This document shows, piece by piece, positions 8,619 through 17,206 of a DNA stretch of 64,000 bases (the stretch's first letter is position 1; the number at the start of each line of letters is the position of its first letter). The position numbers and the translations under genes are program-made. The notes under the pieces were generated by a model that was not told the DNA's origin, did not search any database, and was given only the letters and a program-made list of their open reading frames with translations. Source of the DNA: Solibaculum_A intestinale (GTDB lineage: Bacteria; Bacillota; Clostridia; Oscillospirales; Acutalibacteraceae); contig NZ_JBBMFD010000003.1 of the NCBI RefSeq assembly GCF_040096205.1, positions 62,001 through 126,000 on the forward strand. The letters are read 5' to 3'.

Positions 8619-8648
8619 ATTATATCTTAGAAACGCGCGCCATGTCAA
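8619..8648 (-). promoter_or_regulatory. rpmH promoter
   Basis: On the minus strand TTGACA is followed by 18 bp and TATAAT, a near-perfect vegetative promoter about 40 nt ahead of the rpmH start. Confidence 0.85.
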
Positions 8649-8807
8649 CACCTTTTTGCCTTTGAGCCGCTGAAAACACTGGTTTTTTCCCCTTTTTCCC
8701 TTCCGTTTTTCTCGGCCGCGGGACGGCCTGAAACATTCCCCTGTTTTTCTCTGAAATTTTCTCTCTTTTTCCTATACATTATTATAGGGTTTTCTTGGGC
8801 GAATTGA
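8649..8807. other. Non-coding T-rich region between rpmH and dnaA promoters
   Basis: T-rich with no match to TTATCCACA-type DnaA boxes. In Bacillus the box-rich incC region lies upstream of dnaA; here the box-like sequences are instead downstream of dnaA and of gyrA. Confidence 0.5.
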
Positions 8808-8836
8808 TTGCTATAAAGCGCCGGTTGTGCTATAAT
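8808..8836 (+). promoter_or_regulatory. dnaA promoter
   Basis: TTGCTA, 17 bp, TATAAT, ending 47 nt before the dnaA ATG. The -10 is perfect; the -35 is partial. Confidence 0.75.
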
Positions 8837-8883
8837 AAACGGTAACTAAAAATCCAAATTGGTAGCGTATCGGAGGCACATGC

Positions 8884-10233
8884 ATGGAATCATTTAACGA
8901 CGCTTGGAGCAGTGTTTCAGACTACTGCCGACGCAATATGCACGAGGTTGCGTTCAACGTCTGGATCAAAAAAATCAAACCCGTGGGGTTTCAGGACGGC
9001 AACGTGGTGGTTTCCGTGCGCACCCCCTTTCAAAAGGAAATCATTGAGAAGAATTACCTCAACCTTCTCAACACCGCCTTTGAAGATACCCTGGGCTTCT
9101 GCCCCCCCATCGTCATCGTCACCGAGCAGGAAAGCGACCAGCCCGAACAGGTAGCCCCTTCAGTGGTTAATCAGGTTTCGGCGGACAAGCCTCTCAAAAA
9201 CTTCGAATATTCCTTTGACGATTTTATCGTGGGTTCCTCCAACAAGTTTGCTTTTGCCGCCTGCCAGGCAGTGGCGTCCAACCCGGCCGGAAGCGAAGGG
9301 TCGTCAGGTACCATTTATAACCCCTTGTTCATCTACGGCCCGTCGGGGCTGGGAAAAACCCATCTGCTTTACGCCATCTGCAATGAAATCCGCAAATCCC
9401 GCCCGGGGCTGAGCATGATTTACATCAAGGGCGACGATTTTACCAACCAGCTGGTCAATGCCATCAAGGAGCGCAGCACTGCGGCGTTTCAAAACAAATA
9501 CCGCAATGTGGACGTGCTACTGATGGACGACATTCAGTTTATCGGAGGAAAAACCCAGACCCAGGAGGAGTTTTTCCACACCTTCGATACCCTCTACCGA
9601 AACGGAAAGCAAATCGTTCTGGCAAGCGACCGGCCTCCAAAGGAAATCCATCCTCTGGAGGAACGGCTGCGCACCCGGTTTGAATGGGGCCTTTTGGCGG
9701 ACATTCAGCCCCCGGACCTGGAAACCCGCATCGCCATCGTGAAAACCAAAGCGGATCTGCTGGAATTCCAGATCCCGGATGAGGTATCCATGTACATCGC
9801 CAACCGCCTGAAAACCAACATCCGCCAGCTGGAAGGGGTCGTCAAAAAAATGAAGGCCTATCACCAGCTGACCGGGGAAGGTCCCTCCATGATGATGGCC
9901 CAAAGCGCCATCCGGGACGTACTCAACGACGACCAACCCTTGCCGGTGACCATCAGCCGCATCATTGAGGAGGTTTCCCGCTCCTTCATGGTGACGCCGG
10001 AGGAAATTAAGTCTAACAAGCGGTCGGCCCAAATTTCCAACGCCCGGCAGACAGCCATCTACATCGTGCGCAAAATTACCCAGATGTCCCAGTCCCAAAT
10101 CGGCGAGGAATTCGGCGGGCGGGACCACTCCACCATCAACTACGCCATCAAAACGGTGGAGGAGAACATACAACGGGATCCTTCCTATCGCAACACCATC
10201 GAGGACATCATGAAAAACGTCAAGGAACGGTGA
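8884..10233 (+). CDS. dnaA: Chromosomal replication initiator DnaA
   Basis: Replication initiator of 449 residues. Domain I is about 1-80, a short linker follows, the AAA+ domain carries Walker A GPSGLGKTH at 152-160 and Walker B LLMDDIQFI near 209-217, and the C-terminal DNA-binding domain has the signature GGRDHSTINYA. The ATG has GGAGG 8 nt upstream. Domain II is very short, which fits Firmicutes. It heads the dnaA-dnaN block, and the candidate origin element lies in the gap to dnaN. Confidence 0.98.
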   Translation: MESFNDAWSSVSDYCRRNMHEVAFNVWIKKIKPVGFQDGNVVVSVRTPFQKEIIEKNYLNLLNTAFEDTLGFCPPIVIVTEQESDQPEQVAPSVVNQVSADKPLKNFEYSFDDFIVGSSNKFAFAACQAVASNPAGSEGSSGTIYNPLFIYGPSGLGKTHLLYAICNEIRKSRPGLSMIYIKGDDFTNQLVNAIKERSTAAFQNKYRNVDVLLMDDIQFIGGKTQTQEEFFHTFDTLYRNGKQIVLASDRPPKEIHPLEERLRTRFEWGLLADIQPPDLETRIAIVKTKADLLEFQIPDEVSMYIANRLKTNIRQLEGVVKKMKAYHQLTGEGPSMMMAQSAIRDVLNDDQPLPVTISRIIEEVSRSFMVTPEEIKSNKRSAQISNARQTAIYIVRKITQMSQSQIGEEFGGRDHSTINYAIKTVEENIQRDPSYRNTIEDIMKNVKER

Positions 10234-10240
10234 CGACAAC

Positions 10241-10440
10241 CTTCCACATTTTCCCCCAAGTTTTCCACTTTCCACAGACGGTTCTCCACCGTTTACACAA
10301 TGGAAATTTCTGTAATACTCTTTTCCACTCTTTCTCACCGATCCCGATTCGCAAAACTTTCTGTGATTTTCCCGCTTGTTTCCTTCTCTTTTGCAAACTT
10401 TCCACACTTTTCGCACCCCCTACTACTACTACTATCTAAT
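10241..10440 (+). other. oriC: Candidate oriC: DnaA-box-like sites, DnaA-trios and AT-rich element
   Basis: The dnaA-dnaN gap holds several TTTCCAC-type elements: CTTCCACA (10241), CTTTCCACA (10268 and 10398), TTTACACA (10292) and TTTTCCACT (10321). The copy at 10398 is followed by a short GC-rich stretch and then five exact CTA triplets (10420-10434) running into AT-rich sequence. That order is the basal unwinding system known from Bacillus: box, GC spacer, DnaA-trios, melting region. Origin function is inferred from this and from the gene context. Confidence 0.75.
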
Positions 10441-10534
10441 AAATCCCTTCTTCCCTTCTAAACCACAAAACCAAGGGGCCCGCCCCCTTTTCCCTTCCTA
10501 TCCTCATAAGAAATCCAAAATTGGAGTTGATCCC

Positions 10535-11647
10535 ATGAAATTCACCTGTTCCCGCCAAGATCTACTGGACGCCGCCACCAACGTACAGCGTGCGGTCTCC
10601 ACAAAGTCCAACATTCCCGCTTTGGAAGGCATTTTAATCAAAGCCCAAGGGGAAACCCTTTCCCTTTCCGGTTACGACCTGGAAATCGGCATCATCACCT
10701 CTATTCCCGCCGTTATTGAGGAAGAGGACGAGCTGATCGTCTCCGCCCGCCTATTTGGAGACATTATCCGCAAACTCAATTCGGACACAGTTTGCTTATC
10801 GGGAGACGCCACCAACGTCATCACCATTCAAGGCGGCAACGCGGAGTTTTCCATTCCGGTATCCCCTGCCTCCGAATTTCCGGAAATTCCGGCGGTCACC
10901 GACGGCAAGTCGCTGACTCTGCCCCGGGATCTCCTTTCTTCCATGATCCGGCAAACCTTATTTGCAGTCGCGCAAAACGAAAATAAGCCCATCCACACCG
11001 GAAGCCTGTTTGAAACCGGGGAAGGAATGCTTCGCATCGTCTCTCTGGACGGATACCGGCTGGCACTGCGCCAGGAACCCATCCAGGCGGAAGAGAATTT
11101 TCATTTCGTGGTCCCCGGTAAAACGCTGGGCGAGGTGCTCAAGCTCTTATCCGCAAACGACGAAGAGGAAGAAGTCTCCTTGTCGGTGGGGAACCGGCAC
11201 ATTATCTTCACCATCGGCACCTATTCGGTGATTTCCCGGCTGTTAGACGGGGAATTTCTCAATTACCGCCAGTCTATCCCCAAGGGGAATACCACCCTTG
11301 TCAATGTAAAGGTCCGGGAGTTTATCGACAGTTTAGACCGGGCTTCTCTGCTCATCAACGACCGGCTAAAAAGCCCGGTGCGCTGTGTGTTTGAAAATGA
11401 CGAGATCAAAATCAGCTGCGCCACCACCATCGGCCGCATCCGCGACGAAATTGGGGCACAATTGGCCGGCGACAGCGTGGAAATGGGCTTTAACAACAAA
11501 TATCTGATGGACGCGCTGCGGGCGGCGGAAAGCGACGAAGTGCGTATTGAACTCAATGGCCCCGTGTCGCCTATGAAAATTTATCCGCCCCAGGGAGAGG
11601 ATTTCCTGTTTCTGGTGCTTCCGGTGAGGCTGAAAAATGAAATCTGA
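10535..11647 (+). CDS. dnaN: DNA polymerase III beta sliding clamp
   Basis: Processivity clamp of 370 residues, starting MKFTCSRQDLLDAATNVQRA after TTGGAG and ending in LPVRLKNEI. Length and the three repeated clamp domains match the family. The final codons overlap the start of the S4 protein gene by 11 nt, so dnaN, rlbA and recF are coupled. The frame is open upstream through the origin element, but that part lacks a ribosome site. Confidence 0.98.
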   Translation: MKFTCSRQDLLDAATNVQRAVSTKSNIPALEGILIKAQGETLSLSGYDLEIGIITSIPAVIEEEDELIVSARLFGDIIRKLNSDTVCLSGDATNVITIQGGNAEFSIPVSPASEFPEIPAVTDGKSLTLPRDLLSSMIRQTLFAVAQNENKPIHTGSLFETGEGMLRIVSLDGYRLALRQEPIQAEENFHFVVPGKTLGEVLKLLSANDEEEEVSLSVGNRHIIFTIGTYSVISRLLDGEFLNYRQSIPKGNTTLVNVKVREFIDSLDRASLLINDRLKSPVRCVFENDEIKISCATTIGRIRDEIGAQLAGDSVEMGFNNKYLMDALRAAESDEVRIELNGPVSPMKIYPPQGEDFLFLVLPVRLKNEI

Positions 11648-11855
11648 GAAAATTGCAATTGAAAGCGAGTATATCAAGCTGGATAATCTGTTAAAGCTGG
11701 CGGGCGCCGCGCCCACCGGCGGGCAGATTAAGCTGCTGATACAAAACGGCGAGGTACGGGTCAATGGGGAAATCTGCACCCAGCGGGGCAAAAAGATGCG
11801 TCCCGGCGACCGGGCATCCTACCAAGATCTCGTGGCGGAAGTTGTTGCAAAATGA
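11637..11855 (+). CDS. rlbA: S4-domain RNA-binding protein YaaA/RlbA
   Basis: A 72-residue S4-like RNA-binding protein; IKLDNLLKLAGAAPTGGQIKLLIQNGEVRVNGE is written here as its core in pieces: IKLDNLLKLAG, then QNGEVRVNGE. It overlaps both dnaN (11 nt) and recF (4 nt). This small gene is conserved between dnaN and recF in Firmicutes, where it has been linked to ribosome or RNA binding. Confidence 0.92.
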   Translation: MKSEKIAIESEYIKLDNLLKLAGAAPTGGQIKLLIQNGEVRVNGEICTQRGKKMRPGDRASYQDLVAEVVAK

Positions 11856-12967
11856 AGGTAGATTCTCTTTCCTTTCACCATTTCCGCAACCTCTGCGACG
11901 GGGAGCTGCAAGCCAGCGACGGAGTCAACGTCATCTGGGGAGACAACGCGCAGGGAAAGACCAATCTTTTAGAGGCCATCTGGCTGTTTACCGGTTCACG
12001 CAGCTTTCGCGGCGCCAAGGATGCGGAGCTTTTGTCCTTTTCGAAAAAGGACGCGGCCTTAACCCTTTCCTTTACCGCTCAAAATCGGGAGCAAATAGCA
12101 AAGATTACTATATCGCCAAATAAACAAGTTTCATTAAATGGGGTGTCCATGGGGACGGTGTCGGCCATGGCGGGTGTTTTCTGCGCGGTGGTATTCGCCC
12201 CGTGTCACCTTTCTTTGATTCAGGACGGGCCGGCCGAACGACGGCGGTTCCTGGATGCGGCCATCTGTCAGGTAAAGCCTTCCTACCATGGGCTTTTAAC
12301 CGAATATAACCGTACCCTTTTGCAGAGAAATACCCTGCTCAAGGACATGGCGTATCACTCGGAGCTTAGCTCTACCATGGAAATCTGGGAAGAGCATCTT
12401 TCCCGCATCGGCGGGCGGATTCAGGAAATTCGTCGCCGGTACCTGTACCGGCTGAGCCCGGCGGTGAAAGAGGTGTACGAGGGTTTGGCAGGCGGCAATG
12501 AGCAGCTGACCCTTTCCTACCTGCCGGGAGGGCATAACGAACCCGTGTCTCTGGAGGGAAAAGAAGCGCCTGTATTTAAGGATCTGCTGCTTCAGAATCT
12601 GCGGCTGCGACGGCGGGAAGACATGCTGGCGGGAAGCACCAGCGTGGGACCCCACCGGGACGACCTTCTTTTTTCTATCAACGGTTTTTCCGCCAGAACC
12701 TATGGGTCCCAGGGACAGCAGCGGTCGGTGGTGCTGGCGTGCAAGCTGTCGGAAGCGTCTTTGCTGCGGGAGGTCACTGGGGAACAGCCGGTGGCGTTGC
12801 TGGACGACGTGCTCAGCGAGCTGGACCCGAGACGGCAGGATTTCGTGTTGAACCACATTAAGGGCTGGCAGGTGTTCATCACCTGCTGCGATCCCAAGCA
12901 GACCGAGCGCCTGGCGGCGGGCCGGTCTTTCGAAATGAAGAACGGCGTGCTGCGGCCGGCCGAATAA
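11852..12967 (+). CDS. recF: DNA replication and repair protein RecF
   Basis: SMC-like ATPase of 371 residues that helps load RecA at gaps. Walker A GDNAQGKTNLL is at 30-40; the ABC signature region lies near TYGSQGQQRSVVLA and Walker B is in ALLDDVLSELD. The start overlaps rlbA by 4 nt. It is followed after 18 nt by remB. Confidence 0.97.
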   Translation: MKVDSLSFHHFRNLCDGELQASDGVNVIWGDNAQGKTNLLEAIWLFTGSRSFRGAKDAELLSFSKKDAALTLSFTAQNREQIAKITISPNKQVSLNGVSMGTVSAMAGVFCAVVFAPCHLSLIQDGPAERRRFLDAAICQVKPSYHGLLTEYNRTLLQRNTLLKDMAYHSELSSTMEIWEEHLSRIGGRIQEIRRRYLYRLSPAVKEVYEGLAGGNEQLTLSYLPGGHNEPVSLEGKEAPVFKDLLLQNLRLRRREDMLAGSTSVGPHRDDLLFSINGFSARTYGSQGQQRSVVLACKLSEASLLREVTGEQPVALLDDVLSELDPRRQDFVLNHIKGWQVFITCCDPKQTERLAAGRSFEMKNGVLRPAE

Positions 12968-12985
12968 CGATACAGGAGATGGGCT

Positions 12986-13255
12986 ATGTATTTGCATTTG
13001 GGGCAGGACACGGTGGTGCGCACCGATGAAATCGTGGGAATTTTCGATCTGGATACCTCAACGGTGTCCAAACGCACCCGGGAATTTCTGACCAAGGCCG
13101 AAAAGGCGGGCCGGGTGGTCAACGTGTCCATGGAGCTTCCGAAATCCTTCGTGCTTTGCGCAAAGAAAGGAAAAGGTGAATTGTACATTTCCCAGATTTC
13201 TTCCGCTACTCTGCTCAAACGCACCGGATTTATGGAAGAAATCTCTTTGAAATAG
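12986..13255 (+). CDS. remB: Extracellular matrix regulator RemB
   Basis: An 89-residue protein of the DUF370/RemB group found between recF and gyrB in Firmicutes. MYLHLGQDTVVRTDEIVGIFD is the conserved beginning. The ATG follows CAGGAG. In Bacillus RemB affects matrix gene expression; here an exopolysaccharide operon is 20 kb away, but nothing in the sequence links them. Confidence 0.9.
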   Translation: MYLHLGQDTVVRTDEIVGIFDLDTSTVSKRTREFLTKAEKAGRVVNVSMELPKSFVLCAKKGKGELYISQISSATLLKRTGFMEEISLK

Positions 13256-13265
13256 AGAAAGCCAT

Positions 13266-15236
13266 ATGAGTCTTACTGATACTGGAGGTATTGTCTTGGA
13301 CATCAATCCCGAAAAGAACCCGACGGTGGTTACAGAGGAATATGACGCGGATGAAATTCAGGTTCTGGAAGGCCTGGAAGCCGTCCGTAAGCGCCCGGGC
13401 ATGTACATCGGCTCTACCGGCGAACGGGGCCTTCATCATTTGGTCTACGAAATTGTCGACAATTCCATCGACGAGGCGTTGGCTGGCCACTGCGACAAAA
13501 TCAAGGTGGACATCCTGCCCGGAGACGTGATCCGTGTGGCGGACGACGGCCGCGGCATCCCGGTGGGCATTCAGTCAAAGATGGGGATTCCTGCGGTTAC
13601 GGTGGTATTCACCGTGCTGCACGCGGGCGGTAAGTTCGGAGGCAGCGGATACAAGGTGTCCGGCGGCCTGCACGGCGTAGGCGCCTCGGTGGTAAACGCC
13701 CTGAGCGAATGGCTGGAAGTGGAGGTCCGGGACGGGGAGCATATCTACAAGCAGCGGTTTGAGCGGGGCAACGCTATGAATGAGCTGACGGTATGCGGAG
13801 ATACTAGCGAAACCGGTACTACCGTCATTTTTAAACCAGACGGGGAAATTTTCCGGGATACCCTTGTATTTCAGTACAATATCCTGCTGCGCCGCCTGCG
13901 GGAACAAGCTTTCTTGAATGCCGGGGTGCACATTGTTCTGACCGATCAGCGGGATCCGGAGAACGTGGTGACCGATACCCTTTGCTACGAGGGAGGCATC
14001 CGTTCTTTTGTAGAGTACATCCATTCCCGTACCACCGCCAATCCCATCCATCCGGATGTGGTGTACCTGTCCGCGGTGGATGGGGATTCCATGGCGGAAA
14101 TTGCCTTCCAGTATAACGACAGCTTTGAGGAAACCATTCTTTCCTTTGCCAACAACATTCACACCACCGACGGCGGTACTCATGAAACCGGCTTTAAGAC
14201 GGCGCTGACCAGGGTGTTCAACGAATACGGGCACCGGTTTAAGCTGATTAAGGAAGACGAAAAGCTTTCCGCCGAGGACGTGCGGGAAGGGTTGACCGCT
14301 ATCATCAGCGTCAAGCTTAAGGATGCCCAGTTCGAAGGGCAGACCAAGGCGAAATTAGGCAATACGGAAATCCAGTCTATGGTCAGCCGGCTTGTGTACG
14401 ACAAGCTGATGACCTACTTCGAGGAAAACCCCACGGTGGCGGGAGCCATCTTCGAAAAAGCGGTGGCTGCGTCAGTGGCGAGAGAGGCGGCACGGCGGGC
14501 AAGAGAGCTTGCCAGGCGAAAAACCGCCATGTCCTCCGGCGGCCTGCCTGGAAAGCTGGCCGACTGCCAGTCCAGAAACCCCGAAGAAACGGAAATCTAC
14601 ATCGTAGAGGGCGATTCAGCAGGCGGATCGGCCAAGTCGGGGCGGGATCGGCGGTTCCAGGCTATCCTTCCCTTGTGGGGAAAGATGCTCAACGTGGAAC
14701 GGGCGCGGCTTGACAAGGTCTATAACAACGACAAGCTCATGCCGGTGGTGCTGGCGCTGGGCTGCGGCATTGGGGACGAATTCGATATCAACAAACTGCG
14801 GTACGGCAAGGTCATCATCATGGCGGATGCCGACGTGGACGGGTCCCACATCCGCACGCTGCTTTTGACCTTCTTTTTCCGCTTCATGCGCCCTCTGATT
14901 GAAAACGGCAACATCTGCATCGCCCAGCCACCTCTTTTCGAGGTGAAAAAGGGCAAGAAGGTGCGCTACGCTTATTCCGATCCCCAGCGGGACGAATACA
15001 TCGAGGAGCTTGGCGGAAATGCCAGCGTCCAGCGGTATAAGGGCCTTGGTGAGATGGACCCGGAGCAGCTTTGGGAGACCACCATGAACCCGGAAAACCG
15101 CATCATTTTACAGGTGACCATGGAGGATGCGGTGGCGGCCAACGAGGCCTTTACCATCCTCATGGGCGATAAGGTAGAACCCAGACGGCAGTTTATTGAA
15201 GAAAACGCCAAGTATGTCAACAACCTGGACGTGTAA
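13266..15236 (+). CDS. gyrB: DNA gyrase subunit B
   Basis: ATPase subunit of gyrase, up to 656 residues. The GHKL ATP site is seen in EIVDNSIDEALAG, the DDGRGIP loop and GLHGVGASVVNAL; the TOPRIM domain has EGDSAGGSAKSGRD and PLWGKMLNVE. Two starts compete: ATG at 13266 with a weak site, or TTG at 13296, ten codons later, with GGAGG 7 nt ahead. The TTG is the better-supported start. The gene is parted from gyrA by three small membrane-protein genes. Confidence 0.97.
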   Translation: MSLTDTGGIVLDINPEKNPTVVTEEYDADEIQVLEGLEAVRKRPGMYIGSTGERGLHHLVYEIVDNSIDEALAGHCDKIKVDILPGDVIRVADDGRGIPVGIQSKMGIPAVTVVFTVLHAGGKFGGSGYKVSGGLHGVGASVVNALSEWLEVEVRDGEHIYKQRFERGNAMNELTVCGDTSETGTTVIFKPDGEIFRDTLVFQYNILLRRLREQAFLNAGVHIVLTDQRDPENVVTDTLCYEGGIRSFVEYIHSRTTANPIHPDVVYLSAVDGDSMAEIAFQYNDSFEETILSFANNIHTTDGGTHETGFKTALTRVFNEYGHRFKLIKEDEKLSAEDVREGLTAIISVKLKDAQFEGQTKAKLGNTEIQSMVSRLVYDKLMTYFEENPTVAGAIFEKAVAASVAREAARRARELARRKTAMSSGGLPGKLADCQSRNPEETEIYIVEGDSAGGSAKSGRDRRFQAILPLWGKMLNVERARLDKVYNNDKLMPVVLALGCGIGDEFDINKLRYGKVIIMADADVDGSHIRTLLLTFFFRFMRPLIENGNICIAQPPLFEVKKGKKVRYAYSDPQRDEYIEELGGNASVQRYKGLGEMDPEQLWETTMNPENRIILQVTMEDAVAANEAFTILMGDKVEPRRQFIEENAKYVNNLDV

Positions 15237-15261
15237 TCTATTTTGCAAAAGGAGAAACGGT

Positions 15262-15927
15262 ATGGACAAAGAAGAGCGGATGGGTCTGGCGGCGCAGGAG
15301 CCGGATGAGGACACTAAGACGGCCGAACCCATGGACGAGGAAACGAGAAGAGCAATGGGCATTCTGGAGGAGCCGGTTCCTATGGAGGACGAAGAGGAAG
15401 AGATCTTTCCTCAGGAGCCGGCGTTGATGGAAGTCAGCTATGTGCTCACGGAAGAAGAACTGGCCCAGGCTTTCCGGGCGGTGGGGATGTATAAGATCAA
15501 GGGAAAGCGCCAGTGGATTTATTCGGCACTGATGGTGATTGTCATCGCCATCACTATTTATAACATCATACTGGACCCCAGCTACATGGCCATGGGCTGT
15601 GTTCTCATCGCAGTGTGCGTGGCCCTGCTGGCGATGGTATGGCTGGTTCCCAATTTGGGGCTCAAAAAGCAGGCAAAGCGCGCCTTTGACCCGGACCCGA
15701 AGGTGGTGCGGTTTTACAAAGGGCGCATTGAATCCGGCAAGGAAGGCAACCGTCATTTCGGCAACATTAAGCTTGGCGGAAAAAACAAGGTGGATTTGTA
15801 CGACGGGCTCTATGTCATCCAGATGGAAAACCACCGTCTGATCGCCATTCCGGAACGGGCGATTCCGTCTGAGGAAAGAGAAAAGGCAAAGGCGTTGCTG
15901 TTCGGCTGGGAATACAACGAGCAATAA
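15262..15927 (+). CDS. YcxB-like two-helix membrane protein, paralog 1
   Basis: A 221-residue protein: an acidic N-terminal region (about 1-70, Glu-rich), the segment SYVLTEEELAQAFR, two adjacent membrane helices (about 95-135) and a soluble C-terminal domain ending KALLFGWEYNEQ. The architecture resembles the YcxB-like domain family. ATG at 15262 follows AAAGGAG. It is the first of three related genes between gyrB and gyrA, and the only one with the long acidic extension. Function is unknown. Confidence 0.75.
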   Translation: MDKEERMGLAAQEPDEDTKTAEPMDEETRRAMGILEEPVPMEDEEEEIFPQEPALMEVSYVLTEEELAQAFRAVGMYKIKGKRQWIYSALMVIVIAITIYNIILDPSYMAMGCVLIAVCVALLAMVWLVPNLGLKKQAKRAFDPDPKVVRFYKGRIESGKEGNRHFGNIKLGGKNKVDLYDGLYVIQMENHRLIAIPERAIPSEEREKAKALLFGWEYNEQ

Positions 15928-15960
15928 GATTGCGTTTTGTTAGGAAGGAGGAGACTCTTT

Positions 15961-16524
15961 ATGGATTATCAGCCGGAGGGGCAGATCCCGGTGGCGCAGG
16001 CGTCTTATACGCTCACCAAAGAAGAGTACCAAAAAGGAAGGCTTCTGGTGGAAAAGCGGCACGCAAGCCTATTGAGCGCCCCGGTTTTTATCCTGCTGGG
16101 CCTTGCCCTGTTCGCTTTGGGCGTCACTTCCTTCTTTTATGAGCAACTGTCGGTTTCCTCCATTCTGCTGGCCGCAGTTTTGATGGTTCTGGGTATTTTT
16201 ACGTCAGCGTATTTCGCATCCGCCAAGCCGGCCAACATCATGGGAGAAGCCGACCGGCAGTATAACGGCAGCATCCTTCTCAAAAGCCCTAAAAAGGTTA
16301 CCATCTGCCGGGACGTGTTTTCCATCCAGGACGAGTTTGAACAAGTGCGACCCTTTTATTCCGAGCAGAGGGCCTGCATGGAAACGGATGATTTCTTTTT
16401 GATCGTGGCGGACCGGTCTGGCAAGGCTTATCTGATACCGAAACGGGTGTTTGGAGAACAAGCTGAGAAGGTATCCGGCGTGCTCTCGGCCGCTTTTGGG
16501 AACCGGTACCGCAGGACCAAATAA
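15961..16524 (+). CDS. YcxB-like two-helix membrane protein, paralog 2
   Basis: A 187-residue protein with the same layout as its neighbours: ASYTLTKEEYQKGRLL, a helical hairpin (about 40-90), then a beta-rich soluble part ending in KAYLIPKRVFGEQ, which matches the WYLPKRFLEE of paralog 3. GGAAGGAGGAG lies ahead of the ATG. The conserved LIPKR/YLPKR element suggests a shared C-terminal fold. Function is unknown. Confidence 0.75.
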   Translation: MDYQPEGQIPVAQASYTLTKEEYQKGRLLVEKRHASLLSAPVFILLGLALFALGVTSFFYEQLSVSSILLAAVLMVLGIFTSAYFASAKPANIMGEADRQYNGSILLKSPKKVTICRDVFSIQDEFEQVRPFYSEQRACMETDDFFLIVADRSGKAYLIPKRVFGEQAEKVSGVLSAAFGNRYRRTK

Positions 16525-16562
16525 GTACGTCAATCGGATAGACAAAGAAACGGAGGGGGATT

Positions 16563-17153
16563 ATGGACGAGCAGAAGAACGGGGCACTGTTCTCGGCGAG
16601 CTTCCTGCCGACCCCGGAGGATTACATAGAAGCAAGGCTTCTGCGCGCGCAGCTTCGTTACAGTGGGACCATGTCCCGCATGACAAAGCTGGCAGGGGCG
16701 GTACTGCTGGTGGGCGGGGTTGCCGTGCTGCTGTTTTTGGCGAAAACCTCCACGGTGGCTTTTCTCCTGGCGGACTTTTTGATTTTACTGGGAATGGCCC
16801 TTTTCTTCCTTACCGACGCGGTCCTTCCCATGCTGGAACGCAGGCGGGCGAAGAAAAGCTACGAGTCCTCCAATGTCCTAAAAGACAGCAGGCTCATTGA
16901 AATATTCCCCTCCTGCTTCACGGTAAAAACCGCCACCCTGGAAGGGACTTATCCTTTCACAGGGCTTCAGGAGATCATCGAAGGAGAGCATACCTTTGTC
17001 CTGGGTATGGATGAAAACTGCATCTGGTACCTTCCCAAGCGCTTTTTGGAGGAAACGCAGATAGAAATGCTGCGCCGGCTCCTTGTTGAGGCACGGGGAG
17101 ACTGTTATACGCGGGTTTATTTGTCCGCGCAGGAAAAGAAGACGAAGAACTAA
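16563..17153 (+). CDS. YcxB-like two-helix membrane protein, paralog 3
   Basis: A 196-residue protein with two membrane helices (about 43-92) after the shared motif FLPTPEDYIEARLLRAQ and a soluble C-terminal domain containing IWYLPKRFLEE. GGAGGGGG precedes the ATG. It lies 53 nt ahead of gyrA, so the three genes probably share the gyrB-gyrA transcript. The tandem set most simply reflects local duplication. Function is unknown. Confidence 0.75.
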   Translation: MDEQKNGALFSASFLPTPEDYIEARLLRAQLRYSGTMSRMTKLAGAVLLVGGVAVLLFLAKTSTVAFLLADFLILLGMALFFLTDAVLPMLERRRAKKSYESSNVLKDSRLIEIFPSCFTVKTATLEGTYPFTGLQEIIEGEHTFVLGMDENCIWYLPKRFLEETQIEMLRRLLVEARGDCYTRVYLSAQEKKTKN

Positions 17154-17206
17154 CAAGGCAAATCCACAGCAAGGTTATAAGCAATGCGAAATGAGGTTTT
17201 TAAGGA

